A DNA stretch of 64,000 nt, taken from assembly GCA_946545035.1 (NCBI GenBank), contig CAMNND010000001.1, positions 1-64,000 on the forward strand, given 5' to 3'. Source of the stretch: an uncultured Clostridium sp. (GTDB taxonomy: Bacteria > Bacillota > Clostridia > TANB77 > CAG-508). Positions 5,505-15,447 of this stretch are shown one piece after another; the stretch's first letter is position 1, and every line of letters starts with the position of its first letter. The position numbers were made by a program, and so were the translations under genes. Under the pieces are notes generated by a model. It was not told the origin of the DNA. It ran no database searches and was given only the letters and a program-made list of their open reading frames with translations.

Positions 5505-5956
5505 CGCTTATCTGTTAGGTGGTAGGTAGCTTATGCCCTCTTACGCGTGTGTGTCGCATTTTCCCGCTCGCACGTGTGTGCGCCTATTCTCTCCAATCCT
5601 ATAGGAATCCGCTAGGTCCTACGCGTGGGCTATCCGATTATCAGGGGCCTTGCACCCGCTTGGCGTTTGGTTTTCCCTCTCGCTGTCTACTATTCTCCAC
5701 ATATCGGGGCCGAATGCAAGCGTTATCCCCCGACGATTTGGGCGTCCACAGTCTCTCCACAATTGCCCATACAGTCACAGTGTTAGTTTAGGGTAACAGT
5801 ACAGACACACACATGCACACGCATGGGGCGGTACATACAGGCACATCCCGAGGTTGGACACTTCGCCCGAGCCGACGGGGTCCAGAAAATTCTCAAGAGC
5901 AATTTTCAATTGCTCATTCGGGAATTCTTAAGAGCAATTTTAAGTTTTCAATTCGA
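5505..5956. other. GC-richer gene-free region with short repeats
   Basis: No convincing coding frame, tRNA or promoter is seen. The first 350 bp are clearly richer in GC than the flanks and contain alternating purine-pyrimidine tracts (CGCGTGTGTGTCGC, GCACGTGTGTGCGC, ACACACACATGCACACGC). Near 5895-5945 the sequence AAGAGCAATTTT occurs twice, about 38 bp apart, and the first copy also forms a hairpin (GAGCAATT-TTC-AATTGCTC). Its place just ahead of the packaging genes makes a cos or pac site possible, but nothing proves it. Confidence 0.4.
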
Positions 5957-6088
5957 TTAAAAAATTTTAAATTTGCCATTTTTTCTAGGTCTTTTAATCC
6001 TCTGACTACAATCTCCAGCCAAACTCTTCTTAGCTTTTGTAATTGCCGCACCTTTCTTACTTGCAATACTTCGTTTAATACTTTTCAT
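5957..6088 (-). CDS. Small very basic protein (43 aa)
   Basis: ATG at 6088 follows AAAGGAG at ideal spacing, with a strong promoter at 6113-6141; the stop is TAA. Thirteen of 43 residues are Lys or Arg, including clusters IKRSIASKKG and RIKRPRKNGKFK. Such peptides are usually nucleic-acid binding. It is transcribed divergently from the late operon and its promoter is within 100 bp of the late promoter, so a regulatory role in the early/late switch is attractive but unproven. Confidence 0.6.
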   Translation of the reverse strand: MKSIKRSIASKKGAAITKAKKSLAGDCSQRIKRPRKNGKFKIF

Positions 6089-6112
6089 ATTTTCTCCTTT
6101 CTCTTTAATCTA

Positions 6113-6141
6113 ATTATATTAAAATAAAGTTAATATGTCTA
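6113..6141 (-). promoter_or_regulatory. Leftward promoter of the basic-peptide gene
   Basis: TAGACA (6136-6141), 17 nt, perfect TATAAT (6113-6118) on the minus strand. Confidence 0.65.
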
Positions 6142-6196
6142 TAATAATTATACATCTTGGGTCTTTTTAATTAAATTCTATTCAAAAAATTTTATA

Positions 6197-6232
6197 TTAA
6201 CTAAGATTTTTTCTTGACAAATACTTAGTTAA
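6197..6232. promoter_or_regulatory. Inverted repeat spanning the late promoter -35 (operator candidate)
   Basis: TTAACTAAG (6197-6205) and its exact complement CTTAGTTAA (6224-6232) flank the -35 box at 6214-6219. The second arm lies in the promoter spacer. A protein bound here would control RNA polymerase access. Confidence 0.55.
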
Positions 6233-6243
6233 TGTGTTATAAT
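6214..6243 (+). promoter_or_regulatory. Strong rightward promoter of the late operon
   Basis: Perfect TTGACA (6214-6219), 18 nt, perfect TATAAT (6238-6243), about 45 bp ahead of the first recoded gene. It is the only strong rightward promoter I see before 22 kb. Confidence 0.75.
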
Positions 6244-6288
6244 TTAAATGAAAGTTAAAAAACTTATTTAAGTAAAGGAGGTTTGTTA

Positions 6289-7383
6289 GTGGAATTAGAC
6301 TATTCTTTAACCACTCCTCAAGAACGAGTGGAATATGTTAAAGCTCTCTTAGCTGATAATCCTCCTCTTAATAATAGCACTCTAACCATTTTAGCAGACT
6401 ATATTTTATTTATTCGTGATCGTAATCAAACAAAAAAAGAACGTGAAGAAGAACATCCTATATTAACACCCAATAGAGAGTTTACTATTGACAAGAGGCA
6501 GGTATCTTATGAAGGTCTAGTTGATAAACTTGAAAATGGCGAAGATGGTCTATATAACATCATTCGCAACGATAAAACTCAAATTCTTGATCCAAAAGAT
6601 CCTATCTCAGAAGAAGATATAAAAAATATTCCTGGTATCAAAGAATGCATGGATGTAATTCTTTCTCTTAAAAAACAATTAGAAACAGCGTCTAAATACC
6701 GTCGTAAATCAATTAATCAAGCAATTATAGATACTTGAAAGCAAGCTTATATTATAAAGGGCAACTATTCTCAAGTTGGCCGCATTAAATCAACTTCTCA
6801 AATAAAAACTTTAGCTTCAATCGCTATTCCAGAAGAGATTTATTTTGACGATGATATGATACCTCATTCAGATAAACCTTTATCTCTTCTTAATCCAGAG
6901 CACGTATCTTTTCTTCTCTGCCATTATCAAGGATTAAAACAAGAATCCTGAGAAGATCTTCATTGCGATATGCGGTGACACCTTATTGATCTTGAAGATT
7001 TAACAGAAGAAGCTTTGCGGGAAAAGCATCCTATGCTTTGAGATATAGTAATTTGAAAAGTAGACGGTCTTACAAATGATGAAATACGAGAAAAAGTTCT
7101 TCAAAACTATGGAGAAGAACATTCAGAACAATATTACTCTTCTCTTTGACGCAAACGTATTCCTAAATTAATAGTAGAACAATTTCAAAAAAATTACGTA
7201 GAATGATATTTCACAGAAAAAGAATACGGTTATTGAAAAAAATGTAGTAAATGCGGCCAAATAAAATTAGGTCATCCTCTCTTCTTTGCAAAAAATACAA
7301 GTAAAGATGGTTGATATTCTCAATGTAAAGAGTGTAAAAATGCTTCACGACTAATAACAGTCAAGAAAAAATCAGAAAAATAA
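6289..7383 (+). CDS. Packaging-region zinc-ribbon protein (364 aa, TGA = Trp)
   Basis: GTG at 6289 is chosen because AAAGGAGG ends seven bases before it; TTG at 6283 is too close. The frame crosses nine TGA codons, all in Trp-like places (for example R-W-H-L, G-W-Y-S), with no TGG. The N-terminal two thirds are helical and acidic. The C-terminus carries a CxxC...CxxC zinc ribbon (KKCSKCGQI then SQCKECKN, about residues 317-352). It is the first late gene, ahead of the terminase genes, so a DNA-binding or packaging-accessory role is likely. It could itself be a small-terminase-like subunit. No close family recognised. Confidence 0.65.
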
Positions 7384-7401
7384 GAAAGAGGGTGTTTTTT
7401 C

Positions 7402-8679
7402 ATGGCTGGAGATTATAAAGTATGTAGTAAATGCGGCCGTTCATTAAAAGAAACAGAATTTTTTAAAATGAAAACTGGCAATCGTTGTGATCTTTGTAAA
7501 GATTGTCTTTGTCAATATATAGATAACCGCAAGCCAGAAACCTTTAGATGAATCTTAGAAATGTTTGATGTTCCTTATATTGAAAAAAAATGAACTCAAA
7601 TAACTAATGAACGTTATAAAAAGAATCCAGGTAAATTTGGTCCAAAATCAGTAATTGGTACTTATTTGCGGACAATGAATATGATGCAATATAGAGACTT
7701 TCATTATTCTGATTCCGATAATCCAGAAGATAATGCGGCCACCGCACCAGTAGCTAAAACAGAAATTGATGAAGAATATGAAGCAAATCTACTCCAACGT
7801 TTAGAAGCTGGAGAAATTACTCAAACTCAATATGATACCTTAACAAAAAAGAATGCAGTTAAATATGGCACTGATTTAGATGAAAATGGCTTTATCAAAG
7901 GATTAGAAACACTTCCTTTTCAACCAGAAGGAGCTCTTTCAATGCCCGAACCTGAGCCTGAACCTCCGCAAGAGCAGACGCCGCAATATCAATTTGATCC
8001 TACATATTGAACAGATCAATTAGATGATAAAGATATAGACTATTTAATGCTTAAATGAGGTACAGTTTACACTCCTGAACAATGAATTAAAATGGAAACA
8101 ACTTACAATAAATATGCTCAAGAATACGATCTTAATGTTGACCGAGAAGAAGTTCTTAAAAAAATGTGTAAAACTTCTCTTAAAATGGACGAATGCTTAG
8201 ATGCGGGTGATGTAACAGGTTATAAAAATTTAGCCGCAGTTTTTGACCAACTCCGCAAGTCAGGCAAATTTACAGAAGCTCAAAATAAAGATGATAAACA
8301 GCAAGTTCTTTCTTCTATTGGAGAATTAGTAGCACTTTGTGAGCAAGAAGGTGGCATTATTCCAGCCCTTCCTCAATACGACCCAGACCAATATCCGCAA
8401 GATAAAATAGATTTTACTCTTAAAGATCTTAAATCTTATACTTATTCTCTTGTTAGTAATGAACTAGGTCTTGGAGACTTAATTGAATCTTATATTGAAA
8501 AACTTGAAAAATCAGAAGAAGATTCAGTTGATCTTAACGCGGGGCTTGTTACATCTGCGGAAGAGGCTGCGGATGAAGAACTTACAGATGACGAAGCAGA
8601 AGAGTGGCAATATTTTCTTGAAAATGAAATTGAAGCAGAAGGTGAAATGCTTGCACGATTCTTGGATGGAGAAGTATAA
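7402..8679 (+). CDS. Probable terminase small subunit-like zinc-ribbon protein (425 aa)
   Basis: ATG at 7402; the TAA stop at 8677-8679 overlaps the large-terminase ATG by one base (TAATG), a usual arrangement for terminase pairs. TGA codons are read as Trp (for example F-R-W-I, K-K-W-T, L-K-W-G). It opens with a zinc ribbon (VCSKCGRSLK...CDLCKDC, residues 6-36) that closely resembles the C-terminal ribbon of the preceding gene. A helical DNA-binding-like domain, a Pro/Glu/Gln-rich linker (PEPEPEPPQEQTPQ, about residue 180) and an acidic C-terminal half follow. The terminase role is inferred from gene order; the length is large for a small terminase. Confidence 0.6.
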
Positions 8680-10424
8680 TGGCTTTAAGAGATATTTTAC
8701 AAGCATCTAATAGACGAAAAGAATTAGATAGTGACGCGATTAAAGAGGAAATACACAATCATCTAGATCAATATAGAGAATTAATTGCTTATTGACGAGT
8801 ATATCCTGATAAATTAGTTGATTATTATTTGTCTCTTGGAAATCCTTATAATTTTAAATTTATTTTTTATCAAAGATTATTCTTGCGGGCGCTGTTCCGG
8901 CATAAATATGTCTATGCCACTTTCGTGCGAGCCTGGTCTAAATCATTTATGTCAGTTATGGCTCTAATGTTAAAAGCTATTCTCTATCCTGGAGCTAAAT
9001 TATTCACCGTTGCAGGCGGTAAGCAACAGTCTGCGGAAATCCTTTCAGGTAAAGTATTAGAAATTTGCAAATTAATTCCTGCAATAGAGAGAGAAATTAT
9101 TTGAGACACGCGCGGTACTCGAGCTCGAACAGCACAAACTAAAGATAGTGTTATTTATACTTTTAGAAATGGTTCAACACTAGAAAATATTGCGGCATCT
9201 GAAAAAACTCGTGGACGTCGTTTTAATAGTGGTCTTATGGAAGAATGTGTAGGTATTGATCAGGATATTCTTAATGAAGTTCTTATCCCTACTCTTAATG
9301 TTGACCGCATGGTTCAAGGTCAAACTGATTCAAACGAACAGTTAAATAAATCTCAGATTTTTGTAACTACTGCGGGCTACAAAAATACATACAGCTACGA
9401 AAAATTAATTGAGATTCTTTGTCGATCTGTTGTGCGGCCAAAGGATGCAATTGTTCTTGGTGGTAGCTGACGAGTTCCTGTTATTTTTGGACTTTTAGAT
9501 AAAAACTTTGTGCGGGACCTTAAAATGGATGGTACATTTAATGAAGATTCTTTTGAACGCGAGTATGAGTCTAAATGAACCGGTGATATTGAATCAGCTT
9601 TCTTTAGTTCAGATAGATTTGATAAACAGCGTAAAATTAACATGCCAGAATGAAAATATTCTAATAAAACATCAAAAGATGGATATTATATAATGGGTGT
9701 TGACGTTGGTAGATTTGGTTGTACTACTGAAGTAGTTATTATCAAAGTAACTCCAGGTGCGGGCGATATTCCGCGCAAACGTATTGTTAATATTTATTCT
9801 TTTGATGAAGAACACTTTGGTTTACAAGCACTTAAACTTAAACGACTATTTCAACAATATAAATGTCGTGTAGCTGTAATCGACGGTAATGGTTTAGGTG
9901 CGGGACTCGTAGACATGCTTACAATGGATACTATCGATCCTGACACAGGTGAAACACTATATAATTGAGGCGTAATGAACGACGAAGATAATAAATATCG
10001 CAATATGAAAACTGATGATACTATAACTGATGCGATGTATATTATGAAAGCTAATCAAGTATTAAATTCTGAAATGTACGCTTATTGTCAGTCAGAAATT
10101 AATTCAGGTAGAGTAAACTTTTTAGTAGACGAGTCTATTGCAAAAAATAAATTATTGTCTCAAGCACAAGGTAAAAAAATGAGCCAGTCTCAGCGTGCAG
10201 ATTATCTTATGCCTTTTGTACAAACGAGTATTTTAAAAGACCAAATGCTTAATCTTGTATACGAAAATGATGGTGCGCATATTATTTTAAAACAAGCTTC
10301 AAAAAAGATTAAAAAAGATAAGTTTTCTGCATTAATTTATGGTTTATATTATTGTAAATTACAAGAAGATAGTCGTTCAAAGAAACGTAAACGCGATATA
10401 TCAAAATTTATGTTTTTTAATTAA
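8679..10424 (+). CDS. terL: Terminase large subunit (581 aa, TGA = Trp)
   Basis: This ATP-driven motor packages DNA into the prohead and cuts concatemers. The N-terminal ATPase has a variant Walker A RAWSKS (residues 84-89), Walker B LMEE (186-189), and the FVTTAGYKN stretch typical of the coupling motif. The C-terminal RNase H-like nuclease starts with GVDVGR (340-345), then VIDGNGLG (about 400). Several TGA codons are needed to join the domains (AYWRVY, GGSWRVPV, SKWTGD, YNWGVM). The length is normal for the family. It overlaps the upstream gene by one base and ends in TAA. A gap of 83 bp and a nuclease gene separate it from the portal. The identification is firm. Confidence 0.93.
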
Positions 10425-10507
10425 AAATTTGGGGTCAAAATTTATTAATAGGTATTCTGTAAAACCATATACAGTGAATAAGTAAGTTTTATTGAAAGAG
10501 GAATATT

Positions 10508-10864
10508 ATGATGAGTTCAGCAATGGAAGTTAAAATTCACAATATTTTAACTGATTATGATGTTCCTTTTGAAGAAGAATATGAATTTGATGATTTAATT
10601 GCATCAAGTGGTAGACACTTACGTTTCGATTTTGCCGTGTTTACAGAGGATGGTGAGCTAGATTTTTTAATTGAAGCTCAAGGGAAACAACATTATACCG
10701 CAGTAAATAAATTTGGTGGGTCTAAAGGTGTTGAACGGCAAAAATATAATGATATACAAAAACGAAAATATTGTTTAGACCATAATATTAAATTAATTTG
10801 CATTCCTTACTATGATGAATCGCGAATTAATTTTGATTATATTATGCGGGCGGCTGGATATTAA
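10508..10864 (+). CDS. Free-standing VSR/EDxHD-like endonuclease (118 aa)
   Basis: ATG at 10508 (or 10511) follows AAAGAGG. The product matches the pattern of small phage endonucleases related to Vsr and the EDxHD homing nucleases. It has an N-terminal Glu (E7), LRFDF with Asp 41, LIEAQGKQH with Glu 56 and His 62, FGGSKG, then a helix with NDIQKRKYC (Asp 82) and the closing strand IKLICIPYYD. These residues form the usual metal-binding site. Lying between terminase and portal, it looks like an inserted selfish gene rather than a structural one. It has no Trp, so its code cannot be judged. No intron or split gene is seen around it. Confidence 0.75.
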   Translation: MMSSAMEVKIHNILTDYDVPFEEEYEFDDLIASSGRHLRFDFAVFTEDGELDFLIEAQGKQHYTAVNKFGGSKGVERQKYNDIQKRKYCLDHNIKLICIPYYDESRINFDYIMRAAGY

Positions 10865-10877
10865 GGAGGTCGAGCAT

Positions 10878-12443
10878 TTGAGTGATACAAAAGATTTTCG
10901 TTTAATTGCTTCAAACGAAACTGCGCGTCCTTCTATAGACTTTAATAAAATGCGAATTGATCAAAAATTATTTAAAGATGATGTTACTTTAAATACGTCT
11001 ATTTTTGATAAACGTAATCGTCGTAAAGTTAGAAAAGAGGATGTTTATAGGGCTCTTGAACGACAAGATATAAAAGAACTTAGGGCAATTTCAAATTATT
11101 TTTTCCTTAGAAGTGGTATTTATTCACGATTATGTCGTTATATGGCTTATCTTTATCGATATGATTGAATGATAACACCTGTGCGTTATGATGATAAAAT
11201 TAAAGATGAAAAAGTTATTGAAGGTTGATTAAAATCAGTAGCTTATCTTGATAATTGTCGTTTAAAGAAAAATTTTGGTGAAATCGCATTAAAAGTTATC
11301 AAAAATGGTTGTTTTTATGGATATAAAATAGAGCAGAAAAATGCTTGCTATATCCAAGAATTGCCAATTGACTATTGCCGCAGTCGTTTTAAGTATAATA
11401 ATTTACCAATCGTAGAATTTAATGTTAAATTTTTTGATGATAAATTTTCTGACACAGAATACCGCATTAAAGTTTTAAAAATGTTTCCTAAAGAATTTCA
11501 GCAAGCTTATATTAAATATAAGCATAATACTTTAAAGAAAGATCATAATGGTGACACTCTTGGATGATTTGCTTTAGATGCGGGGGCTGCTTTTAAATTT
11601 AATCTTAATCATAGTGATATTCCTCTATTTTTATCAATTGTACCAAAATTAATTGATCTTGAGGATGCACAAGATTTAGATAAGAAGAAGATGGAACAAC
11701 AACTTATTCGTCTTATTATCCAAGAGATGCCAATTGATAAAAATGGTGATCTTATCTTTGATGTAGATGAAGCTCGAGAATTGCATAAAAATGCAGTTGG
11801 TATGCTGGGTGGTGCTATAGGAGTAGATGTTTTAACTACGTTTGCGGATGTACATGTAGAAGATCTTTCCGATAAAGGTAATATGTCTGCCGCGGACCAA
11901 TTAGATAAAGTTGAACGTACAGTTTATAATGAAGCTGGCGTTAGCCAAATGCAATTTAATACAAGTGGCAATTTAGCTCTTGAAAAATCTATTCTTAACG
12001 ATGAAGCCACTATGACAAATCTTCTTCTTCAATTTGAGGAATTTGCTGAAAGTTTATTACGAATTTTCAACAAAAATCCGAAGCGTCTAAAATATCAAGT
12101 ACAGATGCTTCCTACTACTATTTATAATTATAGAGATCTTTCCAAGCTTTATAAAGAGCAAACACAAATTGGATTTTCCAAATTATTACCTCAGATTGCT
12201 CTTGGAGAATCTCCAAGTACCGTACTTGCAACTGCGATATTTGAGAATCAAATGATGAAGCTTGATGAGATATTTACTCCTCCGCAAATGTCTTCTACCA
12301 TAAGCAAAACTCAACAGTCTGGTGGCGGGAATGGGAACAAGACTAGTAATGAACCATCAGCGGGTGAGCAAGGTGGCCGTCCAGAGCTACCTCAGGACGA
12401 AAAGTCCGATAAGACTATCGCAAATGAAGAATCACAGGGTTAA
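10878..12443 (+). CDS. Portal protein (521 aa, TGA = Trp)
   Basis: The start is TTG 10878, seven bases after AAGGAGGT; no better ATG exists in this frame. The protein forms the dodecameric ring through which DNA enters the head. Support: position after terminase, typical length, and a portal-like layout with an N-terminal clip of mixed helices (SNYFFLRSGIYSRLCRYM), a middle stem, and a long helical wing with LEKSILNDEATMTNLL. A low-complexity Gly/Ser/Asn/Pro tail follows. TGA codons are read as Trp at YDWMIT, EGWLKS and LGWFAL. It ends TAA and is followed after 18 bp by the protease-scaffold gene. Confidence 0.82.
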
Positions 12444-12461
12444 TGAAGGGAGGTAAGATAG

Positions 12462-13850
12462 ATGGCATTAAAGAATAAATCCGAGGTAAATATGATTCAA
12501 GGCCCCGAGTTCATTAATCTTGAGCCTCTTGATGTTAACCCTTTGATGCAAAAATGCGAAATTAAAGTCTTTTATTTAGGTCACAATCGGAATGGCTCTT
12601 ATATTAACCGTGAAACCGCCTTAGAAATGTCTAAAACATTGCGGGGAACCCCAATTGTTGCGGCATTTAACAAAGATAAAGAAGATTTTGGCGATCATGG
12701 ACATGTAATGCATATTGAGGATGGAGAAGTTACTTTCTCTGTTAAGACCATTCCTTATGGCTTTGTTTCACCTGATGCAGAAGTTTGATTCCAAAACTTT
12801 ACAGATACAGATGAATTTGACAACAAAGTTGAACGTACCTATCTAATGACAACGGGTTATCTCTGGTCTGGTCAATTTGAAGAACTCACCAAGGTAATTA
12901 ATGAAGGACAGCCGCAATCAATGGAGCTAGATTCCAGCTCACTTCAAGGACATTGGGCGACTGATAATAATCTTGGTGTAGATTTCTTCATTATTAATGA
13001 CGCAACTTTCAGTAAGTTGTGCATTCTTGGGGACAATGTTGAGCCCTGCTATGAAGGAGCTTCTGTAACGTCTCCAGAGGTCAGTAAGAATTTCAGTAAA
13101 GATACTGATTTTCAACAGACCCTATTTAGCATGATGAACGACTTACAAACAGCTCTTAATAGTAAAGGAGGGTTGAACATGTCTGAAAATGAATTACTTA
13201 ATGAATCTGCGGAAAATGCTGAGACGCAGCTTGAGCTCGAGCATGCGCTAGAAACCCCTACAGACGAGACTGCTGATGAAGAGCTCACATCTGTAGAAGA
13301 AGAGTTCGTTGAAGCAAATTCTGCTGATGATACCGATACAGTTGCTGAAACTGTTGAGGAAACAGTTAATGATTTTGTTGAGAAAAAGGAAGAAGAAGAT
13401 GAATCTGACGACAAGGACGAAGACGAGTCTAATGAAGCTGATGATGAAGACGATGATGATAAAAAGAAGCCTAATAATCAGCATTCCTTAGAAGAATTTG
13501 AAGCTTTACAAGCAGAACTTGAATCTCTTCGCGCAGAGATTAAAGAACTTCGTGAGTTTAAGCTCAATGTAGAAAATCAACAGAAAGACGCTTTAATTGC
13601 ATCTTATCATATGCTTTCTGATGAAGATAAGGCTGAGGTTATTGCTCATAAGTCTGAATTTAGTCTTGATGAAATTAAAGCTAAATTAGCTGTTATTTAC
13701 GTTGAAAAGAACGTTAATTTCGACATGATTGACGGTCAAGAAGAGGTAGAGGATAATGATCCTGCTCCAGCAATGACTTTCTCTCTAGACGAAGAAGCAT
13801 CTGAGGGCGTTCCTGCTTTCATTGAAGCGCTTCGTCATACAGTTAAATAA
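12462..13850 (+). CDS. Prohead protease-scaffold fusion (462 aa)
   Basis: ATG at 12462 after AAGGGAGG. The N-terminal 230 residues resemble the uncharacterised head-maturation protease-like proteins found after portals in phages of Gram-positive hosts (NRNGSYINRETALEMS, GTPIVAAFN, DHGHVMHIEDG, TTGYLWSGQ, SMELDSSS, FIINDATFSKLCILG). I cannot assign catalytic residues with certainty. The C-terminal half is strongly acidic low-complexity sequence followed by a coiled coil (EALQAELESLRAEIKELREF), as expected of a scaffold. One Trp is TGA (at 12786) and two are TGG. An internal in-frame start at 13179 with its own binding site should make the scaffold alone. Confidence 0.7.
13164..13172 (+). promoter_or_regulatory. 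Internal ribosome binding site for the nested scaffold
   Basis: AAAGGAGGG inside the protease-scaffold gene, six bases before the in-frame ATG at 13179. It is as strong as the binding sites that precede whole genes in this operon. Confidence 0.7.
13179..13850 (+). CDS. Nested scaffold protein (223 aa), in frame inside the protease gene
   Basis: ATG 13179, preceded by AAAGGAGGG, is in the same frame as the gene at 12462 and shares its TAA stop. The product would be only the acidic and coiled-coil scaffold part (MSENELLNESAENAET onwards). The arrangement copies the C/Nu3 pair of phage lambda, in which an internal start makes scaffold in excess over protease-scaffold. It directs capsid assembly and is removed on maturation. 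Inferred from sequence signals alone. Confidence 0.7.
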   Translation: MSENELLNESAENAETQLELEHALETPTDETADEELTSVEEEFVEANSADDTDTVAETVEETVNDFVEKKEEEDESDDKDEDESNEADDEDDDDKKKPNNQHSLEEFEALQAELESLRAEIKELREFKLNVENQQKDALIASYHMLSDEDKAEVIAHKSEFSLDEIKAKLAVIYVEKNVNFDMIDGQEEVEDNDPAPAMTFSLDEEASEGVPAFIEALRHTVK

Positions 13851-13867
13851 TTAAAGGAGGTTGTAAT

Positions 13868-14362
13868 ATGGCTATTACAATTAAGCGTGATGGTTATGGC
13901 CAAGTAGAGCCAAATCATCTCTCTGCTCCTCGTGATGGTCGCGTCTATGCGCAGCTTCCTGCCGCTGAGGATATTGAAGTCCTTGAGAACGGCATGTTCG
14001 TTAAATATGACTACGCCGCAGGTGAAGTCAATTTTGACGGCGACGGCGCTTGGATGCTCGTTTATAACGAGGAAAAGCTCTATGATGAGCGTCATCAGAT
14101 GCATAAAGATTGGGCTCAAAAAGTTGAGGATTCTTATGATGGTAAGATCTATCCTCGTGTTTTTGGTGTTGTAGCTGGTGACATTTTTACTACTAATACT
14201 TTTGCAAACAATACTGAACTTAAAGTTGGGGATGACGTCACTCCTGGTGCTGACGGCTTCTTAGCAGTTGGTTCTGAAGGCGATGTTGTATTCCGTGTTG
14301 TCAAAGAATATACTCTTCCTGATGGACAGCCTGCGGTTAAGTTACAGTGCATTAAGGCTTAA
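13868..14362 (+). CDS. Probable head decoration / stabilising protein (164 aa)
   Basis: ATG after AAAGGAGG, directly between scaffold and major capsid, where decoration proteins usually sit. The protein is mainly beta in character (VYAQLPAAEDIEVLENGMFVKYDY, then VGDDVTPGADGFLAVGSEGDVVFRV split over several strands). Both Trp residues use TGG, unlike the flanking low-expression genes. The base composition is more balanced than in the rest of the operon, which is typical of highly expressed virion genes. It ends TAA, 17 bp before the capsid gene. Confidence 0.65.
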   Translation: MAITIKRDGYGQVEPNHLSAPRDGRVYAQLPAAEDIEVLENGMFVKYDYAAGEVNFDGDGAWMLVYNEEKLYDERHQMHKDWAQKVEDSYDGKIYPRVFGVVAGDIFTTNTFANNTELKVGDDVTPGADGFLAVGSEGDVVFRVVKEYTLPDGQPAVKLQCIKA

Positions 14363-14379
14363 TTGAGAGGAGGAATAAG

Positions 14380-15447
14380 ATGGAATATAATGATCTTCGT
14401 GAGTTAGCTCGTATCGCCGTTAAGGCTGATCCTACCGCTCCTACCGCTTATTCTTTCGGCAATGAGTCTTATACTCTTGACCAAGTTAATGCTGCTCTTG
14501 CCACTGAATTTCAAAAGCTAGCTGGTACTTATCGTGATTATCGTGAAAATAAGAATATCATCTTCCGTCTAATCGAAGAGACTATTGATGAGGTTCTTCC
14601 TGCACGCGTTGAGCAACAGTATGCTCAATTTGCAGAGGTTCGTAATGTTGCTCAGGGCGACAAAGCTATTTTCCGTATGCGTGTTACCGAAGCCGCACGT
14701 AAGCGTGCTAAGACTTTCGTTACTCGTGTTGGTCTAGCTGGTCGTTACGAAGTCTTCATGCTTGATGGTAAGAGTCTTGAGGTTGGAACTGCTGCTATTG
14801 GTGGAGCCGCTCGCATCGGCTTCGAGGAAATGCTCGATGGCCGCATTCAGTTCTCTGAGCTTACCAGTCTTGTAATGGAAGGTATGGACGAGTTCATTTA
14901 CCGTGAGATTGCTAAGGCTCTTGAAGCTGTCGTTCAGGGTCTTCCTCGTTATCAGCGTGCTGAAGTTGCAGGCTTTGACGAGGCTACCATGGACGAGCTT
15001 TTAGCTATTGCTGATACTTATGGCCGCGCTGCAATTTACTGCACATTTGAATTTGCGGCCAAGATGCTTCCACAACAGAATTGGGTTTCTGATGATATGA
15101 AGAATCGTCTTTGGGCAGATGGTTGGCTAGGCAATTATAAGGGTCATAACGTTATTATTCTTCCTCAGTCTGTTGTTGACGAGACTAATAAGGAGAAAGT
15201 AATTGATCCTGCTCAGGCTTATATTATGCCTATTGGACAAGACAATAAGCCTGTTAAGATTGTCTTTGAAGGACCTACCGCAGTTCGCACCGTTGAAGAT
15301 AATGATGACTGGAGCACCGATTTCCAGACTTACAAGAAGTTTGGCGTTGCTACCTTCTTCACCAACTTTATTTTTAGTTATCGTAATACCGATCTCGTTA
15401 AAGCGACTCGTACACATAATCTTCCTGCTGAAACTGTTAATCCTTAG
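14380..15447 (+). CDS. Major capsid protein (355 aa)
   Basis: HK97-type capsid subunit by position and size. ATG 14380 follows GAGAGGAGG. The N-terminal region (MEYNDLRELARIAVKADPT) is followed by long helices and mixed strands (VRNVAQGDKAIFRMRVTEA, AKTFVTRVGLAGRYEVFML, GNYKGHNVIILPQSVVD), as in this fold. All four Trp codons are TGG although the neighbours use TGA. It ends in a TAG at 15445-15447, and the same frame continues open for another 34 codons (see 15448-15552). A terminator follows at 15563. Confidence 0.85.
   Translation: MEYNDLRELARIAVKADPTAPTAYSFGNESYTLDQVNAALATEFQKLAGTYRDYRENKNIIFRLIEETIDEVLPARVEQQYAQFAEVRNVAQGDKAIFRMRVTEAARKRAKTFVTRVGLAGRYEVFMLDGKSLEVGTAAIGGAARIGFEEMLDGRIQFSELTSLVMEGMDEFIYREIAKALEAVVQGLPRYQRAEVAGFDEATMDELLAIADTYGRAAIYCTFEFAAKMLPQQNWVSDDMKNRLWADGWLGNYKGHNVIILPQSVVDETNKEKVIDPAQAYIMPIGQDNKPVKIVFEGPTAVRTVEDNDDWSTDFQTYKKFGVATFFTNFIFSYRNTDLVKATRTHNLPAETVNP

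Noticed and set aside
5519..6127. Rightward frames of 90 and 104 aa in the GC-rich region
   Set aside because: No binding sites; the second overlaps the well-supported leftward basic-peptide gene.
13112..13491. Ser-rich and Leu/Ile-rich frames opposite or beside the scaffold
   Set aside because: Shadows of the acidic low-complexity coding sequence.
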